Shown piece by piece: positions 1-8,981 of a DNA stretch of 64,000 bases (within the stretch, counting starts at the first letter, position 1; each line of letters opens with the position of its first letter). The position numbers were made by a program, and so were the translations under genes. Source of the DNA: Arthrobacter sp. SPG23 (lineage in GTDB: Bacteria > Actinomycetota > Actinomycetes > Actinomycetales > Micrococcaceae). Location of the stretch: the NCBI RefSeq assembly GCF_000876655.1, contig NZ_JYCN01000015.1, forward strand, positions 124,001 to 188,000, given 5' to 3'. A model generated the notes under the pieces. That model was not told the origin of the DNA, made no database searches, and worked only from the letters and a program-made list of their open reading frames with translations.

Positions 1-237
1 CCGACTGACCGGCTGCGGGAAGCAGGCCGTGAGGTCGGGCGCCAGATCGCCGAGCAGCTGGAGGCCTCCGAAGAAGTCCAACAGGTTGTTGCACGCCTGG
101 AGACCCGCTACGACGAGAAGGCTGAGGGCACGGTACGCCGTTCCCTGCTGGCCGATGAAAACGATGAACTGCCGAACGCTGATGCGCTGGGCGCCGCGGT
201 GGAGGCCTATCTCGCCCGCGAAGAACCCCGCCAGTAA
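1..237 (+). CDS. PAC2-family protein, 3' end only
   Basis: Frame 1 is open from the window edge to TAA at 235-237 and gives the last 78 residues of a protein that starts outside. The tail is charged and helical, runs through QLEASEEVQQVVARLE and ends EAYLAREEPRQ. This resembles the C-terminus of actinobacterial PAC2 (proteasome assembly chaperone 2-like) proteins, which often lie near sigA in this family. The family call rests on this short tail and on context; no catalytic core is visible. The other open frame here (29-250) has shadow-like composition and was not chosen. Confidence 0.55.
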   Translation, partial: PTDRLREAGREVGRQIAEQLEASEEVQQVVARLETRYDEKAEGTVRRSLLADENDELPNADALGAAVEAYLAREEPRQ

Positions 238-273
238 ACCGCCTCAATAAATAGGACTTATGCCGGCGGCGGG

Positions 274-279
274 CATAAT
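274..279 (+). promoter_or_regulatory. -10 hexamer of a leaderless promoter for the MFS gene
   Basis: CATAAT lies exactly six bases before the GTG start at 286, the spacing expected if transcription begins at the start codon. No convincing -35 is visible. The intervening GGAGAG could instead act as a weak ribosome binding site. Confidence 0.45.
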
Positions 280-285
280 GGAGAG

Positions 286-1617
286 GTGACTGCACCGCGC
301 GCCTGGCTCATCTGGACCGTCGGAATATTTGCGTATCTGGTCGCGGTCAGCCAGCGCACGTCCTTTGGCGTGGTGGGACTTGAAGCGACCGAGCGGTTCC
401 ACGCCGCCGCCGCGGAGATCTCCTTCTTTACCGTGCTGCAGCTGCTGGTCTACGCAGGGCTCCAGATCCCGGTGGGAGTCCTCGTTGACCGGCTGGGGTC
501 CCGGACCATGATTGCCGGGGGAGCAGTCCTCATGGGACTTGGCCAGCTCCAACTGGCCTTCGCGGACAACATTCCGGGCGGCGTGCTCGGCCGTGTGCTG
601 GTGGGCGCCGGGGACGCTATGACCTTCATTTCGGTGATCCGGCTGATTCCGCTGTGGTTCGCGCCGGCGAGGGTGCCGCTCATCACGCAGCTGACAGGTA
701 TGTCGGGCCAGCTCGGGCAGCTCTTCAGCGTCGTCCCGTTCGCACTGATACTCCATGCCGCAGGCTGGACCCCGGCATTCCTGACGCTCGCTGCGATGTC
801 CGCGCTCGCCGTCGTCCTGGTGCTGGCCGTGCTGAAGGACCAGCCGCCAGGCCACCCCAGCCCGGAACCCGGCCAGGGACTGAGGGCCACCGGCGTCTCC
901 CTCTCCAGCGCCTGGCGGCAGCCCGGCACCAGGCTGGGGCTGTGGAGCCACTTCACGATCCAGTTCAGCGGCACAGTGTTCGCCATGACCTGGGGATACC
1001 CGTTCCTCATTTCCGCGCAGGGCCTCGATGCCGCCACGGTGTCCGGCCTGATGTCCATCTATGTGGCCGCAGCCATCGCCGCCGGTCCGCTGATCGGCAG
1101 GTTCGTTTCCAGGCATCCCCTGCGCCGTTCCACGATGGTGCTCCTGATTGCAGCCACGACGGCGGCTGCCTGGGCCGCTGTGCTGCTGATGCCGGGCCGG
1201 TCCCCGCTGTGGATGCTCGCCGGGCTGGTGGTGGTGCTGGCCATCGGAGGTCCCGGTTCCATGATCGGCTTCGACTTTGCCCGCACCTTTAATCCCGCAC
1301 ACCGGATCGGAACCGCCACCGGAATCGTTAACGTGGGCGGATTCATCGCAGCGCTCGTGGCCATCTACCTCGTCGGCGTCGTGCTCGATGTCCTCCACGC
1401 CACCGGGTTTTCCCGGGGGGAGCTCTACGGCCTGGATCCGTTCCGCATCGCGCTGAGCGTCCAGTTCGTGCTGATCGGCATCGGCTCGGCCGCTATCATC
1501 GCCACCCGGAGGAAGGTCCGGCGCCAGATGGCCGCGCAGGGTGTCGTTGTGCCGCCGCTTCTCAAGGCCCTCGCTCAGCAGCGCCGGCGGAACCTGGAGC
1601 GCCGACGGGCTGAATAG
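286..1617 (+). CDS. MFS transporter
   Basis: 443-residue integral membrane protein with about twelve hydrophobic segments, the length usual for the major facilitator superfamily. The cytoplasmic loop after helix 2 reads VGVLVDRLGSRTM, the typical MFS loop motif. The N-terminus WLIWTVGIFAYLVAVSQRTS and the middle WGYPFLISAQGLD resemble nitrate/cyanate-type or sugar-phosphate-type carriers, but nothing fixes the substrate. A basic tail (QQRRRNLERRRAE) ends the protein. It stands alone between the PAC2 gene and DUF4192. The GTG start is supported by the hexamer six bases upstream. Confidence 0.85.
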   Translation: MTAPRAWLIWTVGIFAYLVAVSQRTSFGVVGLEATERFHAAAAEISFFTVLQLLVYAGLQIPVGVLVDRLGSRTMIAGGAVLMGLGQLQLAFADNIPGGVLGRVLVGAGDAMTFISVIRLIPLWFAPARVPLITQLTGMSGQLGQLFSVVPFALILHAAGWTPAFLTLAAMSALAVVLVLAVLKDQPPGHPSPEPGQGLRATGVSLSSAWRQPGTRLGLWSHFTIQFSGTVFAMTWGYPFLISAQGLDAATVSGLMSIYVAAAIAAGPLIGRFVSRHPLRRSTMVLLIAATTAAAWAAVLLMPGRSPLWMLAGLVVVLAIGGPGSMIGFDFARTFNPAHRIGTATGIVNVGGFIAALVAIYLVGVVLDVLHATGFSRGELYGLDPFRIALSVQFVLIGIGSAAIIATRRKVRRQMAAQGVVVPPLLKALAQQRRRNLERRRAE

Positions 1618-1682
1618 GCCCTGTTTCCACATAGCAAAGGCCGGCTCTTAACCTGGGGCGCCGGTCGTACAAGTCTGGATGC

Positions 1683-2942
1683 ATGACACCTCCAGAACGA
1701 CCGACTCCAGAACGACTCACCATCACCGGCCCTGAGGACATCCTGGGCTTTATTCCGCACTCCCTCGGCTACTGGCCGGCCAACAGCCTGGTGGCCATGA
1801 CCATGCAGGGGAAACGCCTCGGCGCCACCCTCCGCGTGGACTTGCCCGTACTCGACTCTGATGCGGGGCTGCGCCGGTTTGCGCGCACTGTCAGGGAGTA
1901 TCTTGAAGCGGACCACGACGCCGACGGCACCCTGCTGGTGCTCTTCAGCGATGAAGGATGGTTCGCCGGCGCAGATTCTGTTCCCGGCGGTGTTCCCGCC
2001 GGAGTGCCGGCGGAGGGGACTTTGGCATGGCTTGTGGCAGCACTGGAGGTGGAGCTGGAATTATCCGGGCGTCCGGTCCGCGACGCCTGGTATGTCGGAG
2101 AGGTCTTCTGGCGGAACGCGCATTGCTTTGACCCGTCCTGCTGCCCGTTTCCCGGGCGCTCGGTGGAAGAGATCAGGGAAAGCAGGCTGAACGCCGAGAT
2201 GGTTTTCCGGGGCAGCAGCGTGGGGGAGGACCCTTCCGTCGCAGCCGTTGCCCCGCCTGTGGCGGCCCGGGCCGACGGGTCCGTGCTGGAAGCCGAAGAG
2301 CGCTGGGCCGGGGAACTTGTTGCCCTCCGGGGGAGCCGATCCCAGTTCGCCATGGTCCTGGATGTCTGGGGGCGCGTACTGGCAGCTGACCCGGGGACGA
2401 TCCTTCCGGCAACGCTGGCCGGGTACCTGCGGGCTTCGTTGCGTGTGCCCCATTGGCGGGACGCCGTACTGGTGATGAGCGCAGCGGGCCGGCAGGCAGC
2501 GGAGCAGGGTGCGGAGGACTTCGGGATCTTCGAACCGGACGGTGACTTGCCGGTGGTGTCACCGCCCCTGGGCGGACTACCGGCGGCGTCCCCGGCTGAG
2601 GATGCTGCCTACCCGGTCCCCGGCTACGGGGACGTGCTGTTGGGGCTGGCGCCGGCTTCACCGCGCTGGAACCGGATGCGGACGCTGGAAGTGGTCCTTC
2701 TGCAGCTGGGTGCGGCAGGCGGAGGCGAAGGCGGTGCGGCGTCGCTGACGGGACGGGGCTGGATCGAATGGTGCCGGGGCAGGGGCTCGTTTGCCCATGC
2801 CCTGTTGGACCAGGCCCTCGCAGTGCACCCCGGATACCGGCTGGCTGGGCTCTTGTCCGAACTGGTCAGCCGGGGGACCCTCTGCGGATGGGCAGGGCGC
2901 CGCGACGCCGCGTGGCAGAAGTTCGAAACAGACGCGGCGTAG
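1683..2942 (+). CDS. DUF4192 domain-containing protein
   Basis: 419 residues. The N-terminus (TITGPEDILGFIPHSLGYWP, then SLVAMTM) is the hallmark of the actinobacterial DUF4192 family, whose function is unknown. The middle is rich in Ala and Gly and low in complexity. The C-terminal part (WIEWCRGRGSFAHALLDQAL...PGYRLAGLL) is the second conserved block of the family. It is cytosolic, with no signal peptide or membrane segment. It precedes sigA but is separated from it by about 300 bp with a hairpin, so it is probably not co-transcribed with it. Confidence 0.85.
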   Translation: MTPPERPTPERLTITGPEDILGFIPHSLGYWPANSLVAMTMQGKRLGATLRVDLPVLDSDAGLRRFARTVREYLEADHDADGTLLVLFSDEGWFAGADSVPGGVPAGVPAEGTLAWLVAALEVELELSGRPVRDAWYVGEVFWRNAHCFDPSCCPFPGRSVEEIRESRLNAEMVFRGSSVGEDPSVAAVAPPVAARADGSVLEAEERWAGELVALRGSRSQFAMVLDVWGRVLAADPGTILPATLAGYLRASLRVPHWRDAVLVMSAAGRQAAEQGAEDFGIFEPDGDLPVVSPPLGGLPAASPAEDAAYPVPGYGDVLLGLAPASPRWNRMRTLEVVLLQLGAAGGGEGGAASLTGRGWIEWCRGRGSFAHALLDQALAVHPGYRLAGLLSELVSRGTLCGWAGRRDAAWQKFETDAA

Positions 2943-2989
2943 GGCCGGGCTGTCCGGGCGGACGCCCGGCAGGGCAAGGCAGCCCGGCC
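2943..2989 (+). terminator. GC-rich nested hairpin after the DUF4192 gene
   Basis: Outer arms GGCCGGGCTG (2943-2952) and CAGCCCGGCC (2980-2989) pair perfectly. An inner hairpin CCGGGCG / CGCCCGG (2954-2960, 2963-2969) sits inside. There is no T-run, as is common for actinobacterial terminators. It starts immediately after the stop codon. Confidence 0.45.
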
Positions 2990-3246
2990 GAAACATTGGG
3001 GCCTGCGGACCGCCGTGAGGCGCCGATTGGGAAAATCATGAGACAATGGTTGCCGAGACCCGGTTGGGTCCGTGAATCAAGTGCATGTAGTGATGCCCGG
3101 AAACGGGAACATTACGGCCGTTCCGGCAGTTCTACTTAATGACTCTGCCGGCCGCGATCGCACCTGATGTGAATCACGGACTTGACAGGGTCATAGTGGT
3201 GTTGCCCGCATGGTGATTCCACAGACCGCCGCTAGAAAGGTTTTCT
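2990..3246 (+). promoter_or_regulatory. sigA upstream region, no gene seen
   Basis: This is the rest of a roughly 300-bp gap before sigA, with no credible ORF. A perfect TTGACA is at 3182-3187, but no good -10 lies 16-19 bases further on. Short complementary arms GAATCAC (3171-3177) and GTGATTC (3213-3219) flank that hexamer. A weak ribosome site (AGAAAGG, about 3233-3240) precedes the GTG start. I infer a long sigA leader with one or more promoters that I cannot place. Confidence 0.4.
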
Positions 3247-4569
3247 GTGACCCCGTCTTCCGCGAAGAAGGAACCCGCCGACCAGGCCGAATTGTCCCCT
3301 GAGGAGAAGAAGGCGGCGACGAGCGCCAAGCGTGCCGCCACGCGTGCAGCCAATAAGGCTGTCAAGGATGCTGCTTCCGCCGAGGGCGGCGCCCCGGCCA
3401 AACCCGAGCCCAAAAAGCGCGGACCCAAGCCCGGCGCCAAGGCTGCCGCCGAGGCCGGCAAGACGCGCACGTCGGACGACGACGATACAGAGGATGTCGA
3501 ACTTGATGAAGATCTTGACGACGTCACTCCGGATCCGTCCGAACTGAGCGAGGAGGAAGCCGCCAGCAAGACCGGTGCCGCTGCCACCGGGTCCGGCTTC
3601 GTCTACTCCGACGCCGATGACGACGACGCGCCTGTCCAGCAGGTCATGTCCGCCGGTGCTACGGCCGACCCCGTCAAGGACTACCTGAAGCAAATCGGCA
3701 AGGTTGCCCTGCTGAACGCTGAACAGGAAGTGGACCTCGCCCTTCGCATCGAGGCGGGCTTGTTCGCCGAAGAGAAGATCGCGGCTGACGACGGCTCCAT
3801 GGATCCGAAGCTCAAGCGCGAGCTCGAGTTCGTCATCCACGACGGCAAGCGTGCCAAGAACCACCTGCTGGAGGCCAACCTCCGTCTCGTCGTCTCCCTG
3901 GCCAAGCGCTACACCGGCCGCGGCATGCTCTTCCTCGACCTCATCCAGGAAGGCAACCTGGGCCTCATCCGTGCGGTCGAGAAGTTCGACTACACCAAGG
4001 GCTTCAAGTTCTCCACCTACGCCACCTGGTGGATCCGCCAGGCCATCACGCGCGCCATGGCCGACCAGGCCCGCACCATCCGTATTCCGGTGCACATGGT
4101 CGAAGTCATCAACAAGCTGGCCCGTGTGCAGCGCCAGATGCTGCAGGATCTCGGGCGCGAACCTACGCCCGAAGAGCTGGCCCTCGAACTGGACATGACA
4201 CCCGAAAAGGTCGTCGAGGTCCAGAAGTACGGCCGCGAGCCGATTTCCCTGCACACGCCGCTGGGCGAAGACGGCGACTCGGAATTCGGTGACCTCATCG
4301 AGGACTCCGAGGCCGTGGTCCCGGCCGACGCGGTGAGCTTCACCCTGCTGCAGGAACAGCTGCACTCGGTGCTGGACACCCTCTCCGAGCGCGAAGCCGG
4401 CGTTGTCGCCATGCGGTTCGGCCTCACCGACGGACAGCCGAAGACTTTAGACGAAATCGGCAAGGTCTACGGAGTGACGCGTGAGCGTATCCGCCAGATC
4501 GAATCGAAGACGATGTCCAAGCTGAGGCACCCGTCCCGGTCCCAGGTCCTGCGCGACTACCTGGACTAA
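3247..4569 (+). CDS. sigA: Primary RNA polymerase sigma factor SigA (HrdB/RpoD type)
   Basis: 440 residues. The first ~140 are a lysine/alanine-rich then acidic, disordered extension (KKEPADQAE..., [11 protein letters not shown]) typical of actinobacterial principal sigma factors. Region 1.2 follows near residue 141 ([16 protein letters not shown]). Region 2 near 220-265 carries the -10 recognition and melting motif ([19 protein letters not shown]). Region 4 near 408-425 has the -35 helix-turn-helix ([15 protein letters not shown]). The end [10 protein letters not shown] is the canonical terminus. The start is GTG preceded by AGAAAGG. A strong terminator follows directly, so it is probably transcribed alone. 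Confidence 0.97.
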   Translation: MTPSSAKKEPADQAELSPEEKKAATSAKRAATRAANKAVKDAASAEGGAPAKPEPKKRGPKPGAKAAAEAGKTRTSDDDDTEDVELDEDLDDVTPDPSELSEEEAASKTGAAATGSGFVYSDADDDDAPVQQVMSAGATADPVKDYLKQIGKVALLNAEQEVDLALRIEAGLFAEEKIAADDGSMDPKLKRELEFVIHDGKRAKNHLLEANLRLVVSLAKRYTGRGMLFLDLIQEGNLGLIRAVEKFDYTKGFKFSTYATWWIRQAITRAMADQARTIRIPVHMVEVINKLARVQRQMLQDLGREPTPEELALELDMTPEKVVEVQKYGREPISLHTPLGEDGDSEFGDLIEDSEAVVPADAVSFTLLQEQLHSVLDTLSEREAGVVAMRFGLTDGQPKTLDEIGKVYGVTRERIRQIESKTMSKLRHPSRSQVLRDYLD

Positions 4570-4580
4570 CCCGCACTCAC

Positions 4581-4622
4581 ACATGGGAAAGGCCCCGCCA
4601 ATTGGCGGGGCCTTTCCCATGT
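4581..4622 (+). terminator. sigA intrinsic terminator
   Basis: Perfect 19-bp stem (4581-4599 against 4604-4622) with an AATT loop, starting 11 bases after the sigA stop. The stem carries GGCCCCGCC paired with GGCGGGGCC. There is no long T-run, but the hairpin is very stable. Confidence 0.85.
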
Positions 4623-4653
4623 CGTGGCATCGTCCGGAAGTCGACGGCAAGCA

Positions 4654-4686
4654 AACAGGGCCCCTCCGAAGCGGAGGAGCCCTGTT
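4654..4686 (-). terminator. Terminator for the DUF7455 gene
   Basis: Arms AACAGGGC and GCCCTGTT plus inner CTCCG / CGGAG form a hairpin just downstream of the minus-strand stop at 4703. Together with the sigA hairpin it insulates the two convergent genes. Confidence 0.65.
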
Positions 4687-4702
4687 CTAACCGGAGAGTT
4701 GC

Positions 4703-4924
4703 TTAGTCCACCGATACCGGCGGCTTCTCGTGAAGCCGGCCCGTCTCGTCGTGCCAGTCGGAACTCAGCGGCTTGAGCGTCGCTTCGACTGCCCGTGCGT
4801 GGTGGCCGCAGAAGAGCAGCTCCCCGCCGGAGGACTCAAGAACAACCCGGACGTACGCCTGTGCTCCGCAACGATCGCACCGGTCCAGTGCGTTGAGCGT
4901 GCGGTCCGCAACTGCTGTTGTCAT
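4703..4924 (-). CDS. DUF7455 small zinc-finger-like protein
   Basis: 73 residues with two cysteine/histidine clusters, CDRCG near residue 16 and CGHH near residue 39, which together could bind one zinc. The core LDRCDRCGAQAYVRV and GELLFCGHHA is a small protein conserved beside sigA in actinobacteria; its function is unknown. A good ribosome site (AAGGAGG) precedes the ATG. It is divergent from parE and convergent with sigA, each with its own terminator. Confidence 0.8.
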   Translation of the reverse strand: MTTAVADRTLNALDRCDRCGAQAYVRVVLESSGGELLFCGHHARAVEATLKPLSSDWHDETGRLHEKPPVSVD

Positions 4925-5147
4925 TTCGGCCTCCTTAGTAGATCTGTATATCTATATAACCAGCATTCGAAGCAAAACCATGACAAGGATGGATCACTTT
5001 CGCTGTGCGCGTATCACCGTTCCGTAACGGGGACCGCGCGTTGCAGCGGCTGCTGGAGTGGCTGGCGGGCGTCCCGGCGCGGGCCGACTAACCTAGGAAG
5101 AGCGTCAAAAGCATTAGTAGTCCCGTCACTGAAGGAGTTCACAACCC
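4925..5147. promoter_or_regulatory. Divergent promoter region DUF7455 / parE
   Basis: 223 bp with no ORF. Near 4940-4965 is an unusually AT-rich patch (GTATATCTATATAAC on plus), probably holding the minus-strand -10 for the DUF7455 gene. On the parE side a TAACCT hexamer (5089-5094) resembles a -10, without a clear -35. A GAAGGAG ribosome site is at 5131-5137. Confidence 0.4.
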
Positions 5148-7256
5148 GTGGCACCAAGTTCTGATTACACCGCCCGGCACCTGTCTGTACTGGAAGGCCT
5201 CGAGGCCGTCCGTAAGCGCCCGGGCATGTACATCGGTTCCACCGACTCCCGCGGCCTGATGCACTGCCTGTGGGAGATCATCGACAACTCCGTCGACGAG
5301 GCGCTGGCCGGGTTCGGCCACGACATCAAGATCATCCTCCACGCCGACAATTCCGTCGAGATCCACGATGACGGACGCGGTATTCCCATCGACGTCGAAC
5401 CCAAGACCGGACTGACCGGCGTCGAGGTTGTCTTCACCAAGCTGCACGCCGGCGGAAAGTTCGGCGGCGGCTCCTACACGGCGTCCGGCGGCCTGCACGG
5501 TGTGGGCGCCTCGGTGGTCAATGCGCTGTCCTCCCGGCTGGACGTGGAAGTGGACCGCGGCGGGAAGACCTACAAAATGTCCTTCCGGCGCGGTGAGCCG
5601 GGGCGGTTCAAGGACCCCGGGACGAAGCCCGACCCCGCTGCGACGTTCGAACCGTTCGTTAATGACTCCGTCCTGGACGTCGTGGGCAAGGCCAAGCGCG
5701 GGGTCACCGGCACCCGGATCCGCTACTGGGCTGACCGCCAGATCTTCACCCCGGACGCCAAATTCTCGTACGACGAGCTGGCCGCACGGGCCCGGCAGAC
5801 GTCCTTCCTCATCCCGGGCCTGAAGCTGACCGTCCGCGATCAGCGCAGGATCCCGGGCACGCCGGGCGAGCTGGGCGGCCACGAGGAAATCTTCCATCAC
5901 GACGGCGGCATCTCCGAGTTCGTGGACTTCCTCGCCGCGGATCCTGCGGTCACCGACACCTGGCGGCTGCACGGCTCGGGCAAGTTCAAGGAAACCGTTC
6001 CGGTCCTGGACGAGCGGGGCCACAGCCAGCTGGCCGAGGTGGAACGCGACTGTGAAGTGGACGTGGCTCTCCGCTGGGGAATCGGCTATGACAGCACGGT
6101 CCGCAGCTTCGTCAATATCATCTCCACTCCCAAGGGCGGGACGCACCAGTCCGGGTTCGAACAGGCACTGGTGAAGACCTTCCGCAAGGCTGTTGAGGCG
6201 AATGCCCGCAAGCTCAAGGCAGGCAACGACAAGATCGAGAAAGATGACATTTTCGCAGGGCTGACTGCCGTGCTGACCGTACGCCTGGCCGAGCCGCAGT
6301 TCGAGGGCCAGACCAAGGAGATCCTCGGCACGTCCGCGGTGCGGGCCATTGTGGCCCGGGTGGTGGAGAAGGAGATCAACGCGAAGCTGAACTCGGCCAA
6401 CCGCAATGACAAGGCCCAGTCCGCGCTCCTCCTGGAGAAAATCGTCAGCGAGATGAAGTCCCGCATTTCGGCGCGCGTCCACAAGGAGACGCAACGCCGG
6501 AAGAACGCACTGGAGACGTCATCGATGCCCACGAAGCTCGCCGATTGCCGCACCGATGACGTGGTCCGCTCGGAGCTGTTCATCGTGGAGGGTGACTCCG
6601 CGCTGGGAACAGCCAAGCTTGCCCGCTCCTCCGACTTCCAGGCACTGCTGCCGATCCGCGGCAAAATCCTCAACGTCCAGAAGGCCTCGGTGGGGGACAT
6701 GCTGTCCAACGCCGAGTGCGCCGCGCTGATCCAGGTGGTGGGTGCAGGGTCAGGGCGCAGCTTCGACATCAGCGCCGCACGCTACGGCAAGGTGATCCTC
6801 ATGACCGACGCCGACGTGGACGGCGCCCACATCCGCACTCTGCTCCTCACGCTCTTCTTCCGTTACATGCGGCCCATGATCGATGAGGGCCGGGTGTTCG
6901 CCGCAGTGCCGCCGCTGCACCGGGTGGAGGTGATCAACGCGGGGCAGAAAGCCAACGAGATGATCTACACCTACTCCGAGGCCGAGCTCCACGTCCTGCT
7001 GGCCCGGCTGGCCAAGGAGGGCAAGCGTTACAAGGAGCCCATCCAGCGCTACAAGGGCCTGGGTGAAATGGACGCCGAACAGCTGGCGGAAACCACCATG
7101 GACCCGCGCCACCGGACACTTCGGAAGGTGGGGATCGAAAACGCCAAGCAGGCCGAGGAAACGTTCGACCTGCTGATGGGCTCGGACGTCGCGCCGCGCA
7201 AGGACTTCATCATCGCCGGCGCCGCGAGCCTGGACCGGGAGCGGATCGACGCCTGA
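5148..7256 (+). CDS. parE: DNA topoisomerase IV subunit B
   Basis: 702 residues, a type IIA topoisomerase ATPase subunit. The N-terminal GHKL ATPase has VRKRPGMYIGST, DNSVDEALAG and the glycine lid motifs HAGGKFGGG and GGLHGVGASVVNAL. The Toprim domain has EGDSALG near residue 480 and the metal-binding DADVDGAHIRTLL near 555. The C-terminal KGLGEMDAEQLAETTMDP helps contact the A subunit. The partner subunit A is encoded at 16857-19355 on the other strand, in the common actinobacterial sigA-parE-parC neighbourhood. The GTG start follows GAAGGAG by ten bases. A second gyrB could exist elsewhere; naming it parE rests on this neighbourhood and on length. Confidence 0.93.
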   Translation: MAPSSDYTARHLSVLEGLEAVRKRPGMYIGSTDSRGLMHCLWEIIDNSVDEALAGFGHDIKIILHADNSVEIHDDGRGIPIDVEPKTGLTGVEVVFTKLHAGGKFGGGSYTASGGLHGVGASVVNALSSRLDVEVDRGGKTYKMSFRRGEPGRFKDPGTKPDPAATFEPFVNDSVLDVVGKAKRGVTGTRIRYWADRQIFTPDAKFSYDELAARARQTSFLIPGLKLTVRDQRRIPGTPGELGGHEEIFHHDGGISEFVDFLAADPAVTDTWRLHGSGKFKETVPVLDERGHSQLAEVERDCEVDVALRWGIGYDSTVRSFVNIISTPKGGTHQSGFEQALVKTFRKAVEANARKLKAGNDKIEKDDIFAGLTAVLTVRLAEPQFEGQTKEILGTSAVRAIVARVVEKEINAKLNSANRNDKAQSALLLEKIVSEMKSRISARVHKETQRRKNALETSSMPTKLADCRTDDVVRSELFIVEGDSALGTAKLARSSDFQALLPIRGKILNVQKASVGDMLSNAECAALIQVVGAGSGRSFDISAARYGKVILMTDADVDGAHIRTLLLTLFFRYMRPMIDEGRVFAAVPPLHRVEVINAGQKANEMIYTYSEAELHVLLARLAKEGKRYKEPIQRYKGLGEMDAEQLAETTMDPRHRTLRKVGIENAKQAEETFDLLMGSDVAPRKDFIIAGAASLDRERIDA

Positions 7257-7316
7257 CCCTTGGAACCGGACAGCCGGGTAGTAGCGGCCAGGCAGTATCC
7301 GGCGGCCGACTGCCGT

Positions 7317-7339
7317 CCGGCCGCCCACGGGGCGGCCGG
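7317..7339. terminator. Hairpin between convergent parE and the M56 gene
   Basis: Perfect 10-bp GC stem CCGGCCGCCC / GGGCGGCCGG with a 3-base ACG loop, between the two stop codons. It probably serves both strands; there is no T-run. Confidence 0.6.
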
Positions 7340-7347
7340 GTGTCCTG

Positions 7348-8355
7348 CTAGCCGAGCAGCCCCGGGACGATCAGCAGGGCTGTGGGCACCGCCAGCAGCA
7401 GCAGGCAGCACGCCAGGACAAGGGCCCGCAGCGGTGCCGGCAGCGGGTCCTTGGGGGACAGGAGCCGGCTCACCCTGGATGCTGTGGTGCCGGCTGAACC
7501 GGCGCCTCCGGACGCCCCCTGGATGCCGCCGTCGACAATTCCGTCTGCTGCAGATGGAAGTCCGGCGCCGCCGTTGAATGCCACCCGGCTGGCGGGCACA
7601 CCGCTTGGCCCGCTGGCAACAATGGCAATGGCCTTGATCAACGTGGCTTTGCTTTCGGTCTTCAGCGCGACGTCATCGGCGAGCATTTCGATCAGCGAGC
7701 TCACGGCTTCCTGGGCGAGGCGGGTGGTCGGAAGCCAGGGGAGGGCCTGGCGCCACGCCGCGAAAGCCCACAGCAGGAGGTGGTGGCGCTGGCTCAGGTG
7801 GGCGTTTTCGTGGATTAGCACTGCACGCAGTTCCGCAGGCTCCAGGGCCGCCATCAGGCCGTCGCTCAAGACCGTGACGGAGCGGGCGCCGCCGGGGAGG
7901 CAGTAGGCCACGGGGGAATCGTGGTTGATGACCACGGTTCCGGGACCGTCCGTCGACGGGGACGCCAGAAGCGCCAGGAGCTCGCGGTGGCGCCTGCGCT
8001 GGCGTTCGATCCGGTAGTAGGTGAGCAGTAAGGTGAAAACGAGGTGGGCAGTGAGGAGGGCGGCTGCCGACAGCGCGAAAAGATGCCAGAAGCCCAGCGC
8101 CGTCGTGGGCGCATTAAAAAGGACCATGCCGGCCAGTGCGCCCAGGCCGGCCAGGAGATTGTCACCGATCGGCTCGAGGCCGTAGACCAGCATGGCGCCA
8201 ATCATTGACAGGCCGCCGGCGAGGCCGATTGCCTGCCAGAGCAGCATGGCGGTGAACGGTGACCGGGCCGGCCATTGCGCGCGCGAGAGAAGGATAGGCA
8301 CCGGCCACGCCAGGACTATCGCCAGGACCGCCAGCAAATATGAGGTCCAGAACAT
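7348..8355 (-). CDS. M56 (BlaR1-type) membrane metallopeptidase
   Basis: 335 residues. Four hydrophobic segments lie in the first ~120 residues, then a cytosolic domain with the zinc motif HENAH (in VLIHENAHLSQRHH) and the downstream acidic site MLADDVAL, and a final transmembrane helix (LACCLLLLAVPTALLIVPGLL). This is the M56 peptidase family, whose members cleave BlaI-type repressors on a signal. It lacks the long penicillin-binding sensor domain of staphylococcal BlaR1, so the signal need not be a beta-lactam. It lies directly after blaI (6-nt gap) and opposite the cyd genes, which suggests a de-repression switch for them. Confidence 0.85.
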   Translation of the reverse strand: MFWTSYLLAVLAIVLAWPVPILLSRAQWPARSPFTAMLLWQAIGLAGGLSMIGAMLVYGLEPIGDNLLAGLGALAGMVLFNAPTTALGFWHLFALSAAALLTAHLVFTLLLTYYRIERQRRRHRELLALLASPSTDGPGTVVINHDSPVAYCLPGGARSVTVLSDGLMAALEPAELRAVLIHENAHLSQRHHLLLWAFAAWRQALPWLPTTRLAQEAVSSLIEMLADDVALKTESKATLIKAIAIVASGPSGVPASRVAFNGGAGLPSAADGIVDGGIQGASGGAGSAGTTASRVSRLLSPKDPLPAPLRALVLACCLLLLAVPTALLIVPGLLG

Positions 8356-8361
8356 GCGCTA

Positions 8362-8748
8362 TTAGATGTGGCCAAGCAGTTTGCGCAGAGTTTCGGCTTC
8401 ACTTTCGGTGACGGAGCCAATGAAGCGGGCAAGGACGGCTTCGCGGTCCGGCGCCGAGCCCAGAACTTCATGCATCAGCTCTGCGGTGTGGTCCGCCCGG
8501 CTGGAGACGGCCTGGTAGCGGTGGGGACGGGTGCCGCGTTCGCGCTCAACCAGCCCCTTCTTCTCCAGCCGTGACAGCACGGTCAGAACGGTGGTGACCG
8601 CGAGATCCTTGCCTTCGTGGCCGGCGGTGCCGCCCTGGGCCTGGGTGCTCTGCGCCAGCAGGTCCCTCAGGGTGTTGGCGGTGGCCGCTTCCTGGCCTGC
8701 CCAGAGCAGATCCATCACTGCCCGTTCCAGTTCACCAAGACTTGCCAT
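8362..8748 (-). CDS. BlaI/MecI/CopY-family transcriptional repressor
   Basis: 128 residues. The N-terminal winged helix starts LGELERAVMDLLW and continues through VTTVLTVLSRLEKKGLVERE, the conserved family core. The C-terminal dimerisation helices are ADHTAELMHEVL and SEAETLRKLLGHI. I chose the ATG at 8748, because AAGAAGGA lies eight bases before it; the upstream in-frame ATG at 8757 overlaps this ribosome site. It is paired with an M56 peptidase and divergent from cydA, with three matching inverted repeats in between. It probably represses itself and/or cydABDC. Confidence 0.88.
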   Translation of the reverse strand: MASLGELERAVMDLLWAGQEAATANTLRDLLAQSTQAQGGTAGHEGKDLAVTTVLTVLSRLEKKGLVERERGTRPHRYQAVSSRADHTAELMHEVLGSAPDREAVLARFIGSVTESEAETLRKLLGHI

Positions 8749-8851
8749 TCCGTACATCCTTCTTAAAGGTCCGATCCGCGAAGCCGGAGCGGCGATCGCG
8801 GAGCGTAGTTCGAATACTTAAGTTCTAAATTTACCTCTTTTTGGACTTTCT

Positions 8852-8868
8852 TTCTACATGAGGTAGAA
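8852..8868. promoter_or_regulatory. Operator copy 1, TTCTAC-N5-GTAGAA
   Basis: 17-bp inverted repeat with perfect 6-bp arms, 103 bp upstream of the blaI start. It matches copies 2 and 3 in arm sequence and in the 5-bp spacer length. The core resembles BlaI-type TACA/TGTA half-sites. Confidence 0.7.
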
Positions 8869-8940
8869 CAGTCGGCGCGTCGCACCCTTGCCAGTGGCTG
8901 CGGCCAGTGGAACTGTTGTTTACACTGCATGCCGAAAGTG

Positions 8941-8957
8941 TTCTACACTCTGTAGAA
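8941..8957. promoter_or_regulatory. Operator copy 2, TTCTAC-N5-GTAGAA
   Basis: Perfect 6-bp arms, spacer ACTCT. It overlaps TACACT (8944-8949), a candidate cydA -10, with a TTTACA-like -35 at 8919-8924 (19-bp spacing, weak). Bound protein here would block transcription of cydA. Confidence 0.75.
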
Positions 8958-8964
8958 GTTGGTC

Positions 8965-8981
8965 TTCTACGAGATGTAGAA
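8965..8981. promoter_or_regulatory. Operator copy 3, TTCTAC-N5-GTAGAA
   Basis: Perfect 6-bp arms, spacer GAGAT. Its centre is 24 bp from that of copy 2 and 50 bp before the cydA start, so two dimers could bind side by side over the promoter or early transcribed region. Confidence 0.75.

Noticed and set aside
29-250. 73-codon frame at the window start
   Set aside because: Arg/Trp/Pro-rich shadow; frame 1 encodes a more protein-like C-terminus ending at 237.
244-1632. 462-codon open frame opposite the MFS gene
   Set aside because: Composition is shadow-like (His, Gly, Asp, Arg-rich) and no conserved motif is present.
3182-3187. TTGACA before sigA as a -35 element
   Set aside because: No acceptable -10 lies 16-19 bases downstream, so I did not call a promoter, only the region.
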